A DNA stretch of 64,000 nucleotides from Nocardioides sp. LHD-245 (GCF_030929495.1 NZ_JAVFWN010000003.1:62001-126000), one strand, 5' to 3'; shown: positions 33,878 through 41,896, counted from the stretch's first letter. Notes: generated by a model from the letters alone, not told the origin. Made by a program: numbers and translations.

Positions 33878-34776
33878 TGACCGCAGTGCTCGCGGCGCTC
33901 GCGGTCGTCGACCGGGCGCGGGAGACCGAGCTCCTCGAGGCGGCGCTGGCCAGTGGCGCCCACGTCGTCCTCGAGGGCCCTCCCGGCACCGGCAAGACCA
34001 CCCTGCTGCGCCGGGTCGCCGCCGCCCGGGACCGCTCGTTCGCCCTCGTCGAGGGCAACGCCGAGCTGACCCCGGCCCGGCTGGTCGGCCACTTCGACCC
34101 CGCCCTGGTGCTCAGCCGGGGCTACCAGCCGGACGTCTTCGTCGACGGTCCCCTGCTCACCGCGATGCGCGAGGGCGGCCTGCTTTACGTCGAGGAGCTC
34201 AACCGGGTGCCCGAGGAGACCCTCAACACCCTGCTCACCGTGATGTCCGAGCGGGAGATCGCGGTGCCCCGCCTCGGCGGGGTCCGCGCGGAGCCGGGCT
34301 TCGCGGTCGTCGCCGCGATGAACCCGTACGACGCCGTCGGCACCGCCCGGGTGTCGTCGGCCGTCTACGACCGGACCTGCCGGATCGCGATGGGCTACCA
34401 GTCGTCCGACGCCGAGGCCCAGATCCTGGCGCAGCGGGCGCCGGTGCCGTCCGAGGACTGGCGGGACCGCGCGGTCGCGCTGGTCCGGGCGACCCGCGAG
34501 CACCCCGAGCTGCGGGTGGGCTCGTCGGTGCGCGGCACGATCGACCTGGCCGGGATCAACCATCAGCTGGCCCGCGCCCGCGGCGTCGCCGAGGGCGATT
34601 GGCAGGCCGGACTCGATGCCGCGCTGGTGGCGCTGAGCGGTCGGGTCCGGGTCGACGAGTCGTCGACCCGGTCGCCCGAGGAGGTCATCGTCGAGCTCTA
34701 CGCCGAGCACTTCGGCCCGGCCCCCTCCGGCGACGCGGCGGACGAGGGAGAGGAGCCGCGCTCGGGGGAAGCCTGA
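33877..34776 (+). CDS. MoxR/CbbQ-type AAA+ ATPase
   Basis: 299-aa AAA+ protein, ATG overlapping the alcohol dehydrogenase stop by one base. Walker A EGPPGTGKTT near residue 33, Walker B GGLLYVEELNRVPEETLNTLLTVMSE near residue 103, sensor 1 VVAAMNPYDAVGTARVS near 145 and an Arg finger region VYDRTCRIAMGYQ. MoxR-family ATPases work with a VWA-domain partner as a metallochaperone or activase pair (CbbQ/CbbO, NirQ/NorD). The VWA gene follows directly. Placement between alcohol and aldehyde dehydrogenases suggests it matures or reactivates the NDMA-alcohol dehydrogenase or another cluster enzyme. Confidence 0.9.
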   Translation: MTAVLAALAVVDRARETELLEAALASGAHVVLEGPPGTGKTTLLRRVAAARDRSFALVEGNAELTPARLVGHFDPALVLSRGYQPDVFVDGPLLTAMREGGLLYVEELNRVPEETLNTLLTVMSEREIAVPRLGGVRAEPGFAVVAAMNPYDAVGTARVSSAVYDRTCRIAMGYQSSDAEAQILAQRAPVPSEDWRDRAVALVRATREHPELRVGSSVRGTIDLAGINHQLARARGVAEGDWQAGLDAALVALSGRVRVDESSTRSPEEVIVELYAEHFGPAPSGDAADEGEEPRSGEA

Positions 34777-35729
34777 GCCCGCCCCCCGCGGGGGCGGGCG
34801 GCACCCCACCGACACCTCCGTCCGCCTCCCGCCGGGGCCGGCCGGACCGGACCCACGGCCGGTCGGAGCTGGCCCGCAACCCGCGCTTCGAGGAGCTGTC
34901 GCCGGAGGTCGGCGAGCTCGACGTCGAGGCCGTCGAGGCGGCCGTCGCCGAGGACCCGGACGACGTCCTGCCGCTGCTCGCGCTGATGAGCCGGGCCACC
35001 GACCCCGCGTTGCGGGCGCGGGTGCAGGCACTCGTGCCGCGACTCGTGCTGGCGCGGGCACGCAGCGGTCCGCACGGCCGGATCGGCGCCGGCCGGCTGC
35101 GGCCGGTGCGGGCCGACCGCGGCGGCGACCTCGACCTCGACGCCTCGCTGGAGGCGGTCGCGGTGGCGCGCGGCGAGGGGCGCCCGCCGGCCCTCGGCGA
35201 GCTCACCGCGTCGGCCTGGGAGCGGCCCGCCACCGCGCTGTGCCTGCTCGTGGACCGCTCCGGCTCGATGGACGGACGGCGGCTCGCGACGGCGGCGATG
35301 GCGGCCGCGGCGTGCGCACTGCGTGCGGCCGAGTCCGGCGGCGAGCTCGCGGTCGTGGCCTTCGACCGCCGGGCCGAGACGGTCGCTGCGCTCGGTACGG
35401 CGAGCCCGGCCCGTCGGACCGTCGAGCGAGTCCTGGGCCTGCGCGGCCATGGCATGACCTCGCTCGACGCGGCCCTGCGTGCCGCCCGGGACCAGCTCGC
35501 CGGCGCGCGGGCGCGGCGCCGGATCACGGTGCTGCTCTCCGACTGCCGGGTCACCGACGACGTCGACCCGCTGCCGGCCGCGCGCGGGCTCGACGAGCTG
35601 CTGGTCGTCGCACCGGCGTCGGACGACGAGGAGGCCCGTCGCTTCGCCCGGGAGGCCGGTGCGCGGGTCGCCTCGCTCGAGCGGCTCGCCGAGCTGCCGG
35701 CGGTGCTCGACCTGCTGCTCGCGCCCTGA
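34773..35729 (+). CDS. VWA-domain partner of MoxR ATPase (start uncertain)
   Basis: About 318 aa. Residues about 30-150 are helical and Arg/Ala-rich (SELARNPRFEELSPEVGEL onward). From about residue 150 a von Willebrand A domain carries the MIDAS motif LLVDRSGSMDGRRLATAAM, then GMTSLDAALRAARDQL and ITVLLSDCRVTDD. No ATG, GTG or TTG fits near the MoxR stop in this frame. A CTG at 34773 overlaps that stop (CTGA) and is used here as a provisional start. A start inside the MoxR gene is possible. The Pro-rich first 20 residues may be untranslated. With MoxR it should form an activase/chaperone complex. Confidence 0.7.
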   Translation: MSPPPAGAGGTPPTPPSASRRGRPDRTHGRSELARNPRFEELSPEVGELDVEAVEAAVAEDPDDVLPLLALMSRATDPALRARVQALVPRLVLARARSGPHGRIGAGRLRPVRADRGGDLDLDASLEAVAVARGEGRPPALGELTASAWERPATALCLLVDRSGSMDGRRLATAAMAAAACALRAAESGGELAVVAFDRRAETVAALGTASPARRTVERVLGLRGHGMTSLDAALRAARDQLAGARARRRITVLLSDCRVTDDVDPLPAARGLDELLVVAPASDDEEARRFAREAGARVASLERLAELPAVLDLLLAP

Positions 35730-35730
35730 A

Positions 35731-35747
35731 TGTCCAGAAGCTGAACA
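35731..35747. promoter_or_regulatory. activator site 2 (TGTCCAG-N3-CTGAACA)
   Basis: TGTCCAGAAGCTGAACA is identical to site 1 at 14 of 14 palindrome positions, differing only in the 3-bp spacer. It starts two bases after the VWA stop and lies 62 bp before the aldehyde dehydrogenase start, so the latter probably has its own activated promoter in addition to read-through from the alcohol dehydrogenase. Confidence 0.65.
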
Positions 35748-35809
35748 CCGCCGCCCCGTGGGCCGGACGACGCTCGCACCGCACCTCACCCATCCCCAAC
35801 GGAGGAACC

Positions 35810-37318
35810 ATGACCGACCTGCTCGTCCCCACCGACCACGCCGCGCTCCCCGCGGTGCGCGACTGGCTCGCCCGTCCCAAGGGCCTGTTCATCGGCGGCT
35901 CCTGGGTGGCGGCGGCCTCCGGCCGCACCTTCGAGACCCGCGACCCGGCAACCGGCCAGGTGCTCACCCGGGTCGCCCACGGCGAGGCCGAGGACGTCGA
36001 CCGGGCCGTCCGCGCGGCCCGGACCGCCTTCGAGGGCGAGTGGGCACTGTGGACGCCGGCCCAGCGCCAGCGCCTGCTCTTCCGGATCGGCGAGGCGATC
36101 TACGACCACGCCGAGGAGCTCGCCCAGCTCGAGTCGCTCGACAACGGCAAGTCCGCCGGCGTCGCCCAGGCCGTCGACATCACCTGGGTCGCCGAGCTGT
36201 TCCAGTACTACGCCGGCTGGGCCACCAAGATCGAGGGGCGCACCATCCCGGTCTCCGTCCCGTGGGCGCCCGGCACCCAGTGGCACGCCTACACGCTGCG
36301 CGAGCCGGTCGGTGTGTGCGGCGCGATCGTGCCGTGGAACTTCCCGCTGCTGATGGCCGCCTTCAAGATCCCGGTCGCGCTCACCTGCGGCAACACCGTG
36401 GTGCTCAAGCCGGCCGAGGACACCCCGCTCACCGCGCTCCGCCTCGCCGAGATCATGGCCGAGTGCGGCCTGCCGGACGGCGTCTTCAACGTCGTGACGG
36501 GCTACGGCGACGCCGGGGCCGCGCTCGCCGGTCACAACGACGTCGACAAGATCGCGTTCACCGGGTCGACCGAGGTCGGCAGGCTCGTCGTCGACGCCGC
36601 CAAGGGCAATCTGAAGAAGGTCTCGCTCGAGCTCGGCGGCAAGAGCCCCCAAGTCGTGTACGCCGACGCCGACCTCGATCTCGCCATCCCGGGCACCGCC
36701 TCGGGCTTCTTGTTCAACCACGGCCAGACCTGCACCAGCGGCACCCGCCTGTTGGTCGAGGACCGGATCTTCGACGAGTTCACCCAGGGCGTCGCCGAGG
36801 TCGCCGCCGCGAGCAAGCTCGGCCCGGGCCTCGACCCGACCTCCACCGTCGGCCCGCTGGTGTCGCAGACCCAGCTCGACCGGGTCCTCGGGTACGTCGA
36901 CCAGGGACTGCGCGACGGCGCCCGGGCCCTCACCGGCGGCGCCCGCCACGGGGACACCGGCTACTACGTCGAGCCCACCGTCCTGGTCGACGTCGACTCC
37001 TCGTTCAGCGTCTACCGCGAGGAGATCTTCGGGCCGGTCGTCGTCGCCACCCCGTTCAGCGCGGAGCGCGGGGTCGCGGCGGCGGCCAACGACACGCCGT
37101 ACGGGCTGGCCGCCTCGGTGTGGACGAGGGATGTCACCAAGGCACATCGCACCGCGCGCCAGATCAAGGCGGGCACGGTGTGGATCAACTGCCACAACGC
37201 CTTCGACGCCGCGATGCCCTTCGGCGGCTACAAGCAGTCCGGCTGGGGCCGCGAGCTCGGCGCGTCGGCGATCGACGCCTACACCGAGCAGAAGTCGGTC
37301 AACGCACTGCTGGCCTGA
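35810..37318 (+). CDS. NAD-dependent aldehyde dehydrogenase
   Basis: 502-aa ALDH superfamily enzyme, ATG at 35810 behind GGAGG. Landmark motifs: VPWNFPLLMAAFKIPVAL (about residue 180), FTGSTEVGRLV (about 246), general-base Glu in LELGGKSPQVV (about 274) and nucleophile Cys in NHGQTCTSGTR (about 308), then EEIFGPVV and PFGGYKQSGWGRELG. Resembles betaine- and phenylacetaldehyde-type ALDHs. It most likely oxidises the aldehyde made by the NDMA-alcohol dehydrogenase to the acid for CoA activation by the ligase downstream. Preceded by the second TGTCCAG-N3-CTGAACA site. A strong hairpin separates it from the ligase. Confidence 0.92.
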   Translation: MTDLLVPTDHAALPAVRDWLARPKGLFIGGSWVAAASGRTFETRDPATGQVLTRVAHGEAEDVDRAVRAARTAFEGEWALWTPAQRQRLLFRIGEAIYDHAEELAQLESLDNGKSAGVAQAVDITWVAELFQYYAGWATKIEGRTIPVSVPWAPGTQWHAYTLREPVGVCGAIVPWNFPLLMAAFKIPVALTCGNTVVLKPAEDTPLTALRLAEIMAECGLPDGVFNVVTGYGDAGAALAGHNDVDKIAFTGSTEVGRLVVDAAKGNLKKVSLELGGKSPQVVYADADLDLAIPGTASGFLFNHGQTCTSGTRLLVEDRIFDEFTQGVAEVAAASKLGPGLDPTSTVGPLVSQTQLDRVLGYVDQGLRDGARALTGGARHGDTGYYVEPTVLVDVDSSFSVYREEIFGPVVVATPFSAERGVAAAANDTPYGLAASVWTRDVTKAHRTARQIKAGTVWINCHNAFDAAMPFGGYKQSGWGRELGASAIDAYTEQKSVNALLA

Positions 37319-37340
37319 CCGTCCACCCCCTCCTCCCGCT

Positions 37341-37376
37341 CCGGCGCGGTGCCCTCGATCGAGGGTGCCGCGCCGG
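37341..37376 (+). terminator. intra-cluster hairpin
   Basis: CCGGCGCGG (37341-37349) pairs with CCGCGCCGG (37368-37376), and the stem continues inward through CCCTCGA/TCGAGGG after two mismatches. It lies between the aldehyde dehydrogenase stop and the ligase start and could terminate or attenuate read-through. Confidence 0.55.
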
Positions 37377-37401
37377 GCGGCTCGCGACGAGAGTGAGCAC
37401 C

Positions 37402-39129
37402 ATGAGCACGACGACTGCCGTCTCGTCCACCGCGCTGCGCGCCGCCCGCGACGGCCTGCTGTCCCGCCGCACGTCGTACGCCGCGGCGGTGGCGGACTTC
37501 GCCTGGCCGGACGTCGGTCCCACCTTCAACTTCGTGCACGACTGGTTCGACGGCTTCGCGCGCGAGAACGACCGGCCGGGCCTGGTCATCGTGGAGGAGG
37601 ACGGCAGCCGGGCGGCGTACTCCTTCGGCGAGCTGGTCACCCGCTCCGAGCAGGTCGCCGCGCACCTCGCCGCGCAGGGGGTCGGCCGCGGCGACAGCGT
37701 CGTCGTGATGCTCGGCAACCAGGTCGAGCTGTGGGAGTCGATGCTGGCGCTCATCCGGCTGGGCGCGGTGATCATGCCGACCACGACCGCGGTGGGGCCC
37801 GCCGAGCTGGTCGACCGGCTCGGCCGCGGCGCCGCGCGGGCGGTCGTCTGCAACGCCGCTGACGCCGCGAAGTTCGACGAGGTGCCGGGCGACTACGCGC
37901 GCCTCGCCGTGGGGAAGGCGCCGGCGGGCTGGCAGGCCTACGGGGCGGCGTACGACACCCCGGCGGCGCCGCTGCCACACCCTGGCAACGCGAGCGGCGA
38001 CCGGCTGCTCCTCTACTTCACGTCCGGGACGACCTCGCGTCCCAAGCTCGTCGAGCACACCCACGTGTCCTACCCGGTCGGCCACCTGTCGACGATGTAC
38101 TGGCTCGGCCTGCAGCCGGGCGACGTGCACCTCAACATCTCCAGCCCCGGGTGGGCGAAGCACGCCTGGTCCAACTTCTTCGCGCCGTGGCTCGCGGAGG
38201 CGACCGTGTTCGTCTACAACTACGCCCGCTTCGACCCCGCCGCGCTGCTCGACCGGCTGCGGGCGGAAGGGGTGACCACCTTCTGCGCGCCGCCGACGGT
38301 GTGGCGGATGCTGATCAACGCCGACCTGTCCGGCGGCCCCGGGGCGCTGCGGGAGGCGATCGCCGCGGGCGAGCCGCTCAACCCCGAGGTGATCAGCCAG
38401 GTCGAGCGGCGCTGGGGCCTGACCATCCGCGACGGCTTCGGCCAGACCGAGATGACCGCGGCGATCGCGAACACCCCGGGCCAGCCGGTGAGGTCCGGCT
38501 CGATGGGTCGCCCGCTGCCCGGCGTACCGGTGGTACTCGTCGACCCGCTGACCGGCGCCGTCGTCGACGGCGTGGGGGAGGGCGAGATCTGCCTGGACCT
38601 GCATGGCAGCCCGGCCGGCGCGCCGCTGACGCTGATGACCGGCTACCAGGGTGACCCCGAGAAGAACGCCGACGCCATGGCCGGAGGCCGCTACCACACC
38701 GGCGACGTCGCGGCCCGGGACGAGGACGGCTACATCACCTACGTCGGCCGCACCGACGACGTCTTCAAGGCCTCCGACTACAAGATCAGCCCGTTCGAGC
38801 TGGAATCGGTGCTCATCGAGCACCCCGCGGTCGCCGAGGCGGCGGTCGTCCCGGCGCCCGACCCGGTGCGGCTGGCCGTGCCCAAGGCGTACGTCGCGCT
38901 GGTGCCGGGCGCCGAGGCGTCGGCGGCGACCGCGGAGTCGATCCTGAGGTACGCCCGCGAGCACCTCGCGCCCTTCCTGCGGGTGCGCCGCCTGGAGTTC
39001 TACGAGCTGCCCAAGACCATCTCCGGCAAGATCCGCCGGGTCGAGCTGCGCCAGCGCGAGACCGAGGTCGAGGGGGCACGCCCGGCCGGGGAGTTCCGTG
39101 ACGAGGACTTCCCCGGGCTGAAGGGCTGA
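37402..39129 (+). CDS. AMP-forming acyl-CoA synthetase
   Basis: 575-aa ANL-superfamily ligase, ATG at 37402. Motif A3 reads YFTSGTTSRPKLVEHTH (about residue 210), A5 GFGQTEMTA (about 350), A7 YHTGDVAARDEDGYITYVGRTDDVFK (about 432) and A10 lysine PKTISGKIRRVELR (about 537). Overall it resembles medium-chain or acetyl/propionyl-type synthetases. Following alcohol and aldehyde dehydrogenases, it should convert the resulting acid to its CoA ester for beta-oxidation or IcmF-linked isomerisation. Chain length is not readable. It converges on the 3-hydroxyacyl-CoA dehydrogenase with a perfect 25-bp inverted repeat in between. Confidence 0.9.
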   Translation: MSTTTAVSSTALRAARDGLLSRRTSYAAAVADFAWPDVGPTFNFVHDWFDGFARENDRPGLVIVEEDGSRAAYSFGELVTRSEQVAAHLAAQGVGRGDSVVVMLGNQVELWESMLALIRLGAVIMPTTTAVGPAELVDRLGRGAARAVVCNAADAAKFDEVPGDYARLAVGKAPAGWQAYGAAYDTPAAPLPHPGNASGDRLLLYFTSGTTSRPKLVEHTHVSYPVGHLSTMYWLGLQPGDVHLNISSPGWAKHAWSNFFAPWLAEATVFVYNYARFDPAALLDRLRAEGVTTFCAPPTVWRMLINADLSGGPGALREAIAAGEPLNPEVISQVERRWGLTIRDGFGQTEMTAAIANTPGQPVRSGSMGRPLPGVPVVLVDPLTGAVVDGVGEGEICLDLHGSPAGAPLTLMTGYQGDPEKNADAMAGGRYHTGDVAARDEDGYITYVGRTDDVFKASDYKISPFELESVLIEHPAVAEAAVVPAPDPVRLAVPKAYVALVPGAEASAATAESILRYAREHLAPFLRVRRLEFYELPKTISGKIRRVELRQRETEVEGARPAGEFRDEDFPGLKG

Positions 39130-39139
39130 TCCGGCTGGC

Positions 39140-39200
39140 GTCGTACCGGACATCCGGGTCGTGATCCCGGTGGATTCACGACCCGGATGTCCGGTACGAC
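39140..39200. repeat. 61-bp perfect inverted repeat, family B copy 2
   Basis: Two 25-bp arms (39140-39164 and 39176-39200) are perfectly complementary around an 11-nt loop. The left arm begins GTCGTACCGGACATCCGGGT. It sits between convergent genes, so it would serve as a bidirectional terminator. It shares GTCGTACCGGACAT with the palindrome at 4157-4216, which lies in a promoter region. Confidence 0.85.
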
Positions 39201-39208
39201 CGGGGACC

Positions 39209-40063
39209 TCAGCCGTAGGTGTAGAACCCGCGGCCGGTCTTGCGACCGAGCAGCCCGGCCTCGACCATGCGGGCGAGCAGCGGCGGGGCGGCGTACAGGG
39301 GCTCCTTGAACTCCTCGTAGAGCGACTCGGCGACGGCCTTGACCGTGTCGAGGCCGATCAGGTCGGCGAGGGCGAGCGGGCCCTGCGGGTGGGCGGCGCC
39401 GAGGACCAGGCCGTGGTCGATGTCCTCGGCGGAGGCGAAGCCGGACTCGAACATCCGGATGGCGGAGAGGATGAACGGGATCAGCAGGGCGTTGACGACG
39501 AAGCCCGCGCGGTCCTGGCAGTCGATGGCGGTCTTGCCCAGGTCGTCCTGCACGAAGGCGCGGGCCCGCTCGGTGGTGGCCTCGTCGGTCATCAGCGACG
39601 GGACGAGCTCGACCAGCTTGAGCACGGGGACCGGGTTGAAGAAGTGGACGCCGAGCACATGGCTCGGCCGCTTCGTGGCGACGGCGAGCTTCATGATCGG
39701 GATCGACGACGTGTTGGAGGCGAGGATCGCGTCGGGGCTGGTGACGATCTCGTCGAGGCGGCGGAACAGGTCGGTCTTGGCCTGCTCGTCCTCGACGATG
39801 GCCTCGATGACGATGTCGCGGTCGGCGAGCTCGGCGAGGTCCTCGACGACGCGGACGTTCGCGAGGACGGCGTCCGCGGACTCGATCTTGCCGCGGCTCT
39901 CGGCGCGCTTGAGCGAGCTCTCGAGACGCTGGCGGGCGGCCTCGGCGGCGGCGGGGGAGGACTCGACGACGATCACGTCCTTGCCGGCGCGAGCGTTGAC
40001 CTCCGCGATGCCCGACCCCATCAGGCCGCCGCCGACCACTCCCACACGCGCGATGCTCGTCAT
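39209..40063 (-). CDS. 3-hydroxybutyryl-CoA dehydrogenase
   Basis: 284-aa 3-hydroxyacyl-CoA dehydrogenase of the short-chain type, ATG at 40063 (MTSIARVGVVGGGLMGSGIAE). NAD-binding GGGLMGSGIAEV at the N-terminus, VIEAIVEDEQAK, ASNTSSIPI, and the catalytic His in HVLGVHFFNPVPVLKLVELV, followed by the C-terminal helical domain (DRAGFVVNALLIPFI, HPQGPLALADLIGLDTV). It oxidises 3-hydroxybutyryl-CoA to acetoacetyl-CoA, or the reverse in butyrate or PHB-type metabolism. A perfect 20-bp palindrome upstream (40107-40126) has the same GGACGTCC core as the icmF operator, suggesting joint regulation. Confidence 0.92.
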   Translation of the reverse strand: MTSIARVGVVGGGLMGSGIAEVNARAGKDVIVVESSPAAAEAARQRLESSLKRAESRGKIESADAVLANVRVVEDLAELADRDIVIEAIVEDEQAKTDLFRRLDEIVTSPDAILASNTSSIPIMKLAVATKRPSHVLGVHFFNPVPVLKLVELVPSLMTDEATTERARAFVQDDLGKTAIDCQDRAGFVVNALLIPFILSAIRMFESGFASAEDIDHGLVLGAAHPQGPLALADLIGLDTVKAVAESLYEEFKEPLYAAPPLLARMVEAGLLGRKTGRGFYTYG

Positions 40064-40106
40064 CAGGTTCCCCTCGTTCGTCGGCCGCGTGCCGGTCGCC
40101 GGGCCG

Positions 40107-40126
40107 TTGCTAGGACGTCCTAGCAA
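40107..40126. promoter_or_regulatory. perfect 20-bp operator-like palindrome
   Basis: TTGCTAGGACGTCCTAGCAA is a perfect palindrome 43 bp upstream of the 3-hydroxybutyryl-CoA dehydrogenase start. Its central TAGGACGTCC is identical to 30380-30389 in the icmF/marR intergenic region, so the MarR protein, or another regulator of acyl-CoA genes, may bind both. Confidence 0.65.
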
Positions 40127-40187
40127 ACGTACGGGTGACCGGCGAGTAGTGCCAGCCGGGGTCTCGTCGCGGCGGGACTCGGTCCCG

Positions 40188-40703
40188 TCAGTCGAGGGCG
40201 TCGGTCACGGCGGCGACGATCGCCTCGGACGTCCGCTCGACCATGGTGAGCACGGTGCGGAACCCGGCGTCTCCACCGTAGTAGGGGTCCGGCACCTCAC
40301 CGCCCGGCTCCTCCGGGTCGAAGTCGCGGAACAGGCGGACCCGCGCCGGGTCGGACTCGCCGAGGGAGCGCAGGTCGCGCAGGTTGTCGCGGTCCATCGC
40401 GAGCACCAGGTCCTGCTCGTCCAGCCAGGACGCGAGCACCTGCTGCGCGCGATGCCGGCTGGCGTCGTACCCCTCGGCGCCCAGGAGCGCCGCCGCCCGG
40501 CCGTCCATGGGGTCGCCGGCGTGCCAGTCGCCGGTGCCGGCGCTGACCACCGCCACCCGGTCGTCGAGTCCGGCGTCGGTGACACGGGCGGTCAGGACGA
40601 CGTCGGCCATCGGCGAGCGGCAGATGTTGCCGAGACACACGAGCGCGATCCGGTACTGCCCCGGCGTGCGGGGCGGGGGAGCGGCGAGCATCGGCTCAAC
40701 CAT
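40188..40703 (-). CDS. low-molecular-weight protein tyrosine phosphatase
   Basis: 171-aa LMW-PTP. The P-loop VCLGNICRSP carries nucleophile C23 and R29 (CX5R). The catalytic acid lies in VPDPYYGG near residue 143. ATG at 40703; an ATG at 40691 (MLAAPPP) is an alternative. The family removes phosphate from tyrosine or arginine, for example of bacterial tyrosine kinases or capsule regulators. The gene lies 10 bp after the holin-like membrane gene, so they are likely co-transcribed, although a functional link is not obvious. The partner kinase is not in the window (the 51-kb kinase is Ser/Thr type). Confidence 0.92.
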   Translation of the reverse strand: MVEPMLAAPPPRTPGQYRIALVCLGNICRSPMADVVLTARVTDAGLDDRVAVVSAGTGDWHAGDPMDGRAAALLGAEGYDASRHRAQQVLASWLDEQDLVLAMDRDNLRDLRSLGESDPARVRLFRDFDPEEPGGEVPDPYYGGDAGFRTVLTMVERTSEAIVAAVTDALD

Positions 40704-40713
40704 GGACTCGGGC

Positions 40714-41106
40714 TCAGTCGTCGACGCCGACGATGGCGTCGAGGAACCACGTCGTGATGCTGATGATGATCGAGCCCCAGACCGCCGGCCAGAAGCCCTC
40801 GACGTGGAAGCCGATGTCGACGGCGTCGGCCAGCCAGGCGGTCAACCGCAGCAGGAGGGCGTTGAGGACGATGAGGAACAGGCCCAGCGTCACGAGGATG
40901 AACGGGATCGACAGCAGGGTCAGCAGCGGCTTGACGAAGGCGGTCACCACGCACGAGATGAGCGCGACCCCGACGAGCGGCAGCCACTTGTCGTCGAACT
41001 CGGCGCGGCCCGAGGTCGCGCCCTCGAACCAGATGCCGTCGATCAGCTGCGCGGCGACGGCGAGGGCCGCGGCGGTGATCGCCCAACGGGACAGGAAGGC
41101 CAGCAT
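40714..41106 (-). CDS. holin-superfamily-IV membrane protein
   Basis: 130-aa integral membrane protein with four hydrophobic helices (about residues 4-22, 42-60, 66-88 and 102-122). VALISCVVTAFVKPLLTLLSIPFILVTLGLFLIVLNALLLRLTAWL is the typical core of the PF04020-type family called phage holin IV in databases. The family is chromosomal and widespread, and there are no phage genes here, so lysis is unlikely to be its role. First gene of a two-gene operon with the LMW phosphatase. Function unknown. Confidence 0.85.
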   Translation of the reverse strand: MLAFLSRWAITAAALAVAAQLIDGIWFEGATSGRAEFDDKWLPLVGVALISCVVTAFVKPLLTLLSIPFILVTLGLFLIVLNALLLRLTAWLADAVDIGFHVEGFWPAVWGSIIISITTWFLDAIVGVDD

Positions 41107-41172
41107 GCGGCCAGTGTTGCAGAGGCCCCACCGGTCCCGCGAGGACCCGGCCGCGCCGATGCGGCCGGGCCG

Positions 41173-41856
41173 CTACTCCAGTCCGAGCGCCTCGATGATC
41201 TCGACCTGGGCGTCGTCGATGTGCGCGCGCAGGAACGCGTGAGCGCCAAGGGGGCCCTCGATCCGGTCCGCCTCGAGCAGCTCGACCAGGCCCTCGTGGG
41301 ACTCCGCCTCGTCGTGGGCGTTGCGGTGCATCCGCTCCACCTGTGCGAGCGCCAGCTTGAGCTCGTCCATCAGGGTCTCGGCCATCTGCACCAGCCGGGC
41401 GCTGCCCGTCAGCGCCACCAGAGAGACGTGGAAGGCGAGATGTCGCTCGTTGAGCTGCTCGTAGGACGCCTCCCCGTCGCGGACCGCCGCGGTGTAGGCG
41501 TCGAGGGTGGTGCGCACCCGTGCCCGTCGTACGGCGTCCGCGGTGGGCCACGCCTGCACCCCGGCGCCCTCGAGCACCCAGCGTGCGCGGCACACGTCGC
41601 GGACCGATTCGGCGCGCGGTGTGGCGACCATGACCCCACGGTGCGGCTCGCGGGTCGCCAGGCCCTCGGCGACCAGCACCGTGAGCGCCTCGCGGACCGT
41701 CGGCCGGGACACGCCGAGGGACTCGGCGAGGGCGACCTCGCGCAGCGGCGTCCCGCTCTCCAGCTCGCCCTCGAACACCGCCCGCCGCACCTCCGCGGCG
41801 ACCCGGGTGACCGTCGAGGCGTGCTCGACGCTCAGCGGGGTGAAGACTCCGGCCAT
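41173..41856 (-). CDS. GntR-family regulator (FCD/FadR subfamily)
   Basis: 227-aa protein from ATG at 41856. N-terminal winged helix (about 10-75): LRRAVFEGELESGTPLREVALAESLGVSRPTVREALTVLVAEGLATR-like arrangement with the GntR signature SRPTVREAL. C-terminal FCD domain (about 85-220) with DVCRARWVLEGAG, NERHLAFHVSLVALTG and HEGLVELLEADRIEG, including the His/Asp positions that bind metal or small acids. It would respond to a carboxylate or sugar acid. Its neighbour 40 bp away in the opposite direction (41897) is a candidate target along with itself. The effector is not known. Confidence 0.88.
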   Translation of the reverse strand: MAGVFTPLSVEHASTVTRVAAEVRRAVFEGELESGTPLREVALAESLGVSRPTVREALTVLVAEGLATREPHRGVMVATPRAESVRDVCRARWVLEGAGVQAWPTADAVRRARVRTTLDAYTAAVRDGEASYEQLNERHLAFHVSLVALTGSARLVQMAETLMDELKLALAQVERMHRNAHDEAESHEGLVELLEADRIEGPLGAHAFLRAHIDDAQVEIIEALGLE

Positions 41857-41896
41857 GACCCCATTGTGCAAGCACCGGGCCCCGTAGGCTGACCCC

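Noticed and set aside
40714..41106. Prophage remnant suggested by the holin family name
   Set aside because: No phage genes, integrase or attachment repeats are nearby, and this family is ordinarily chromosomal.
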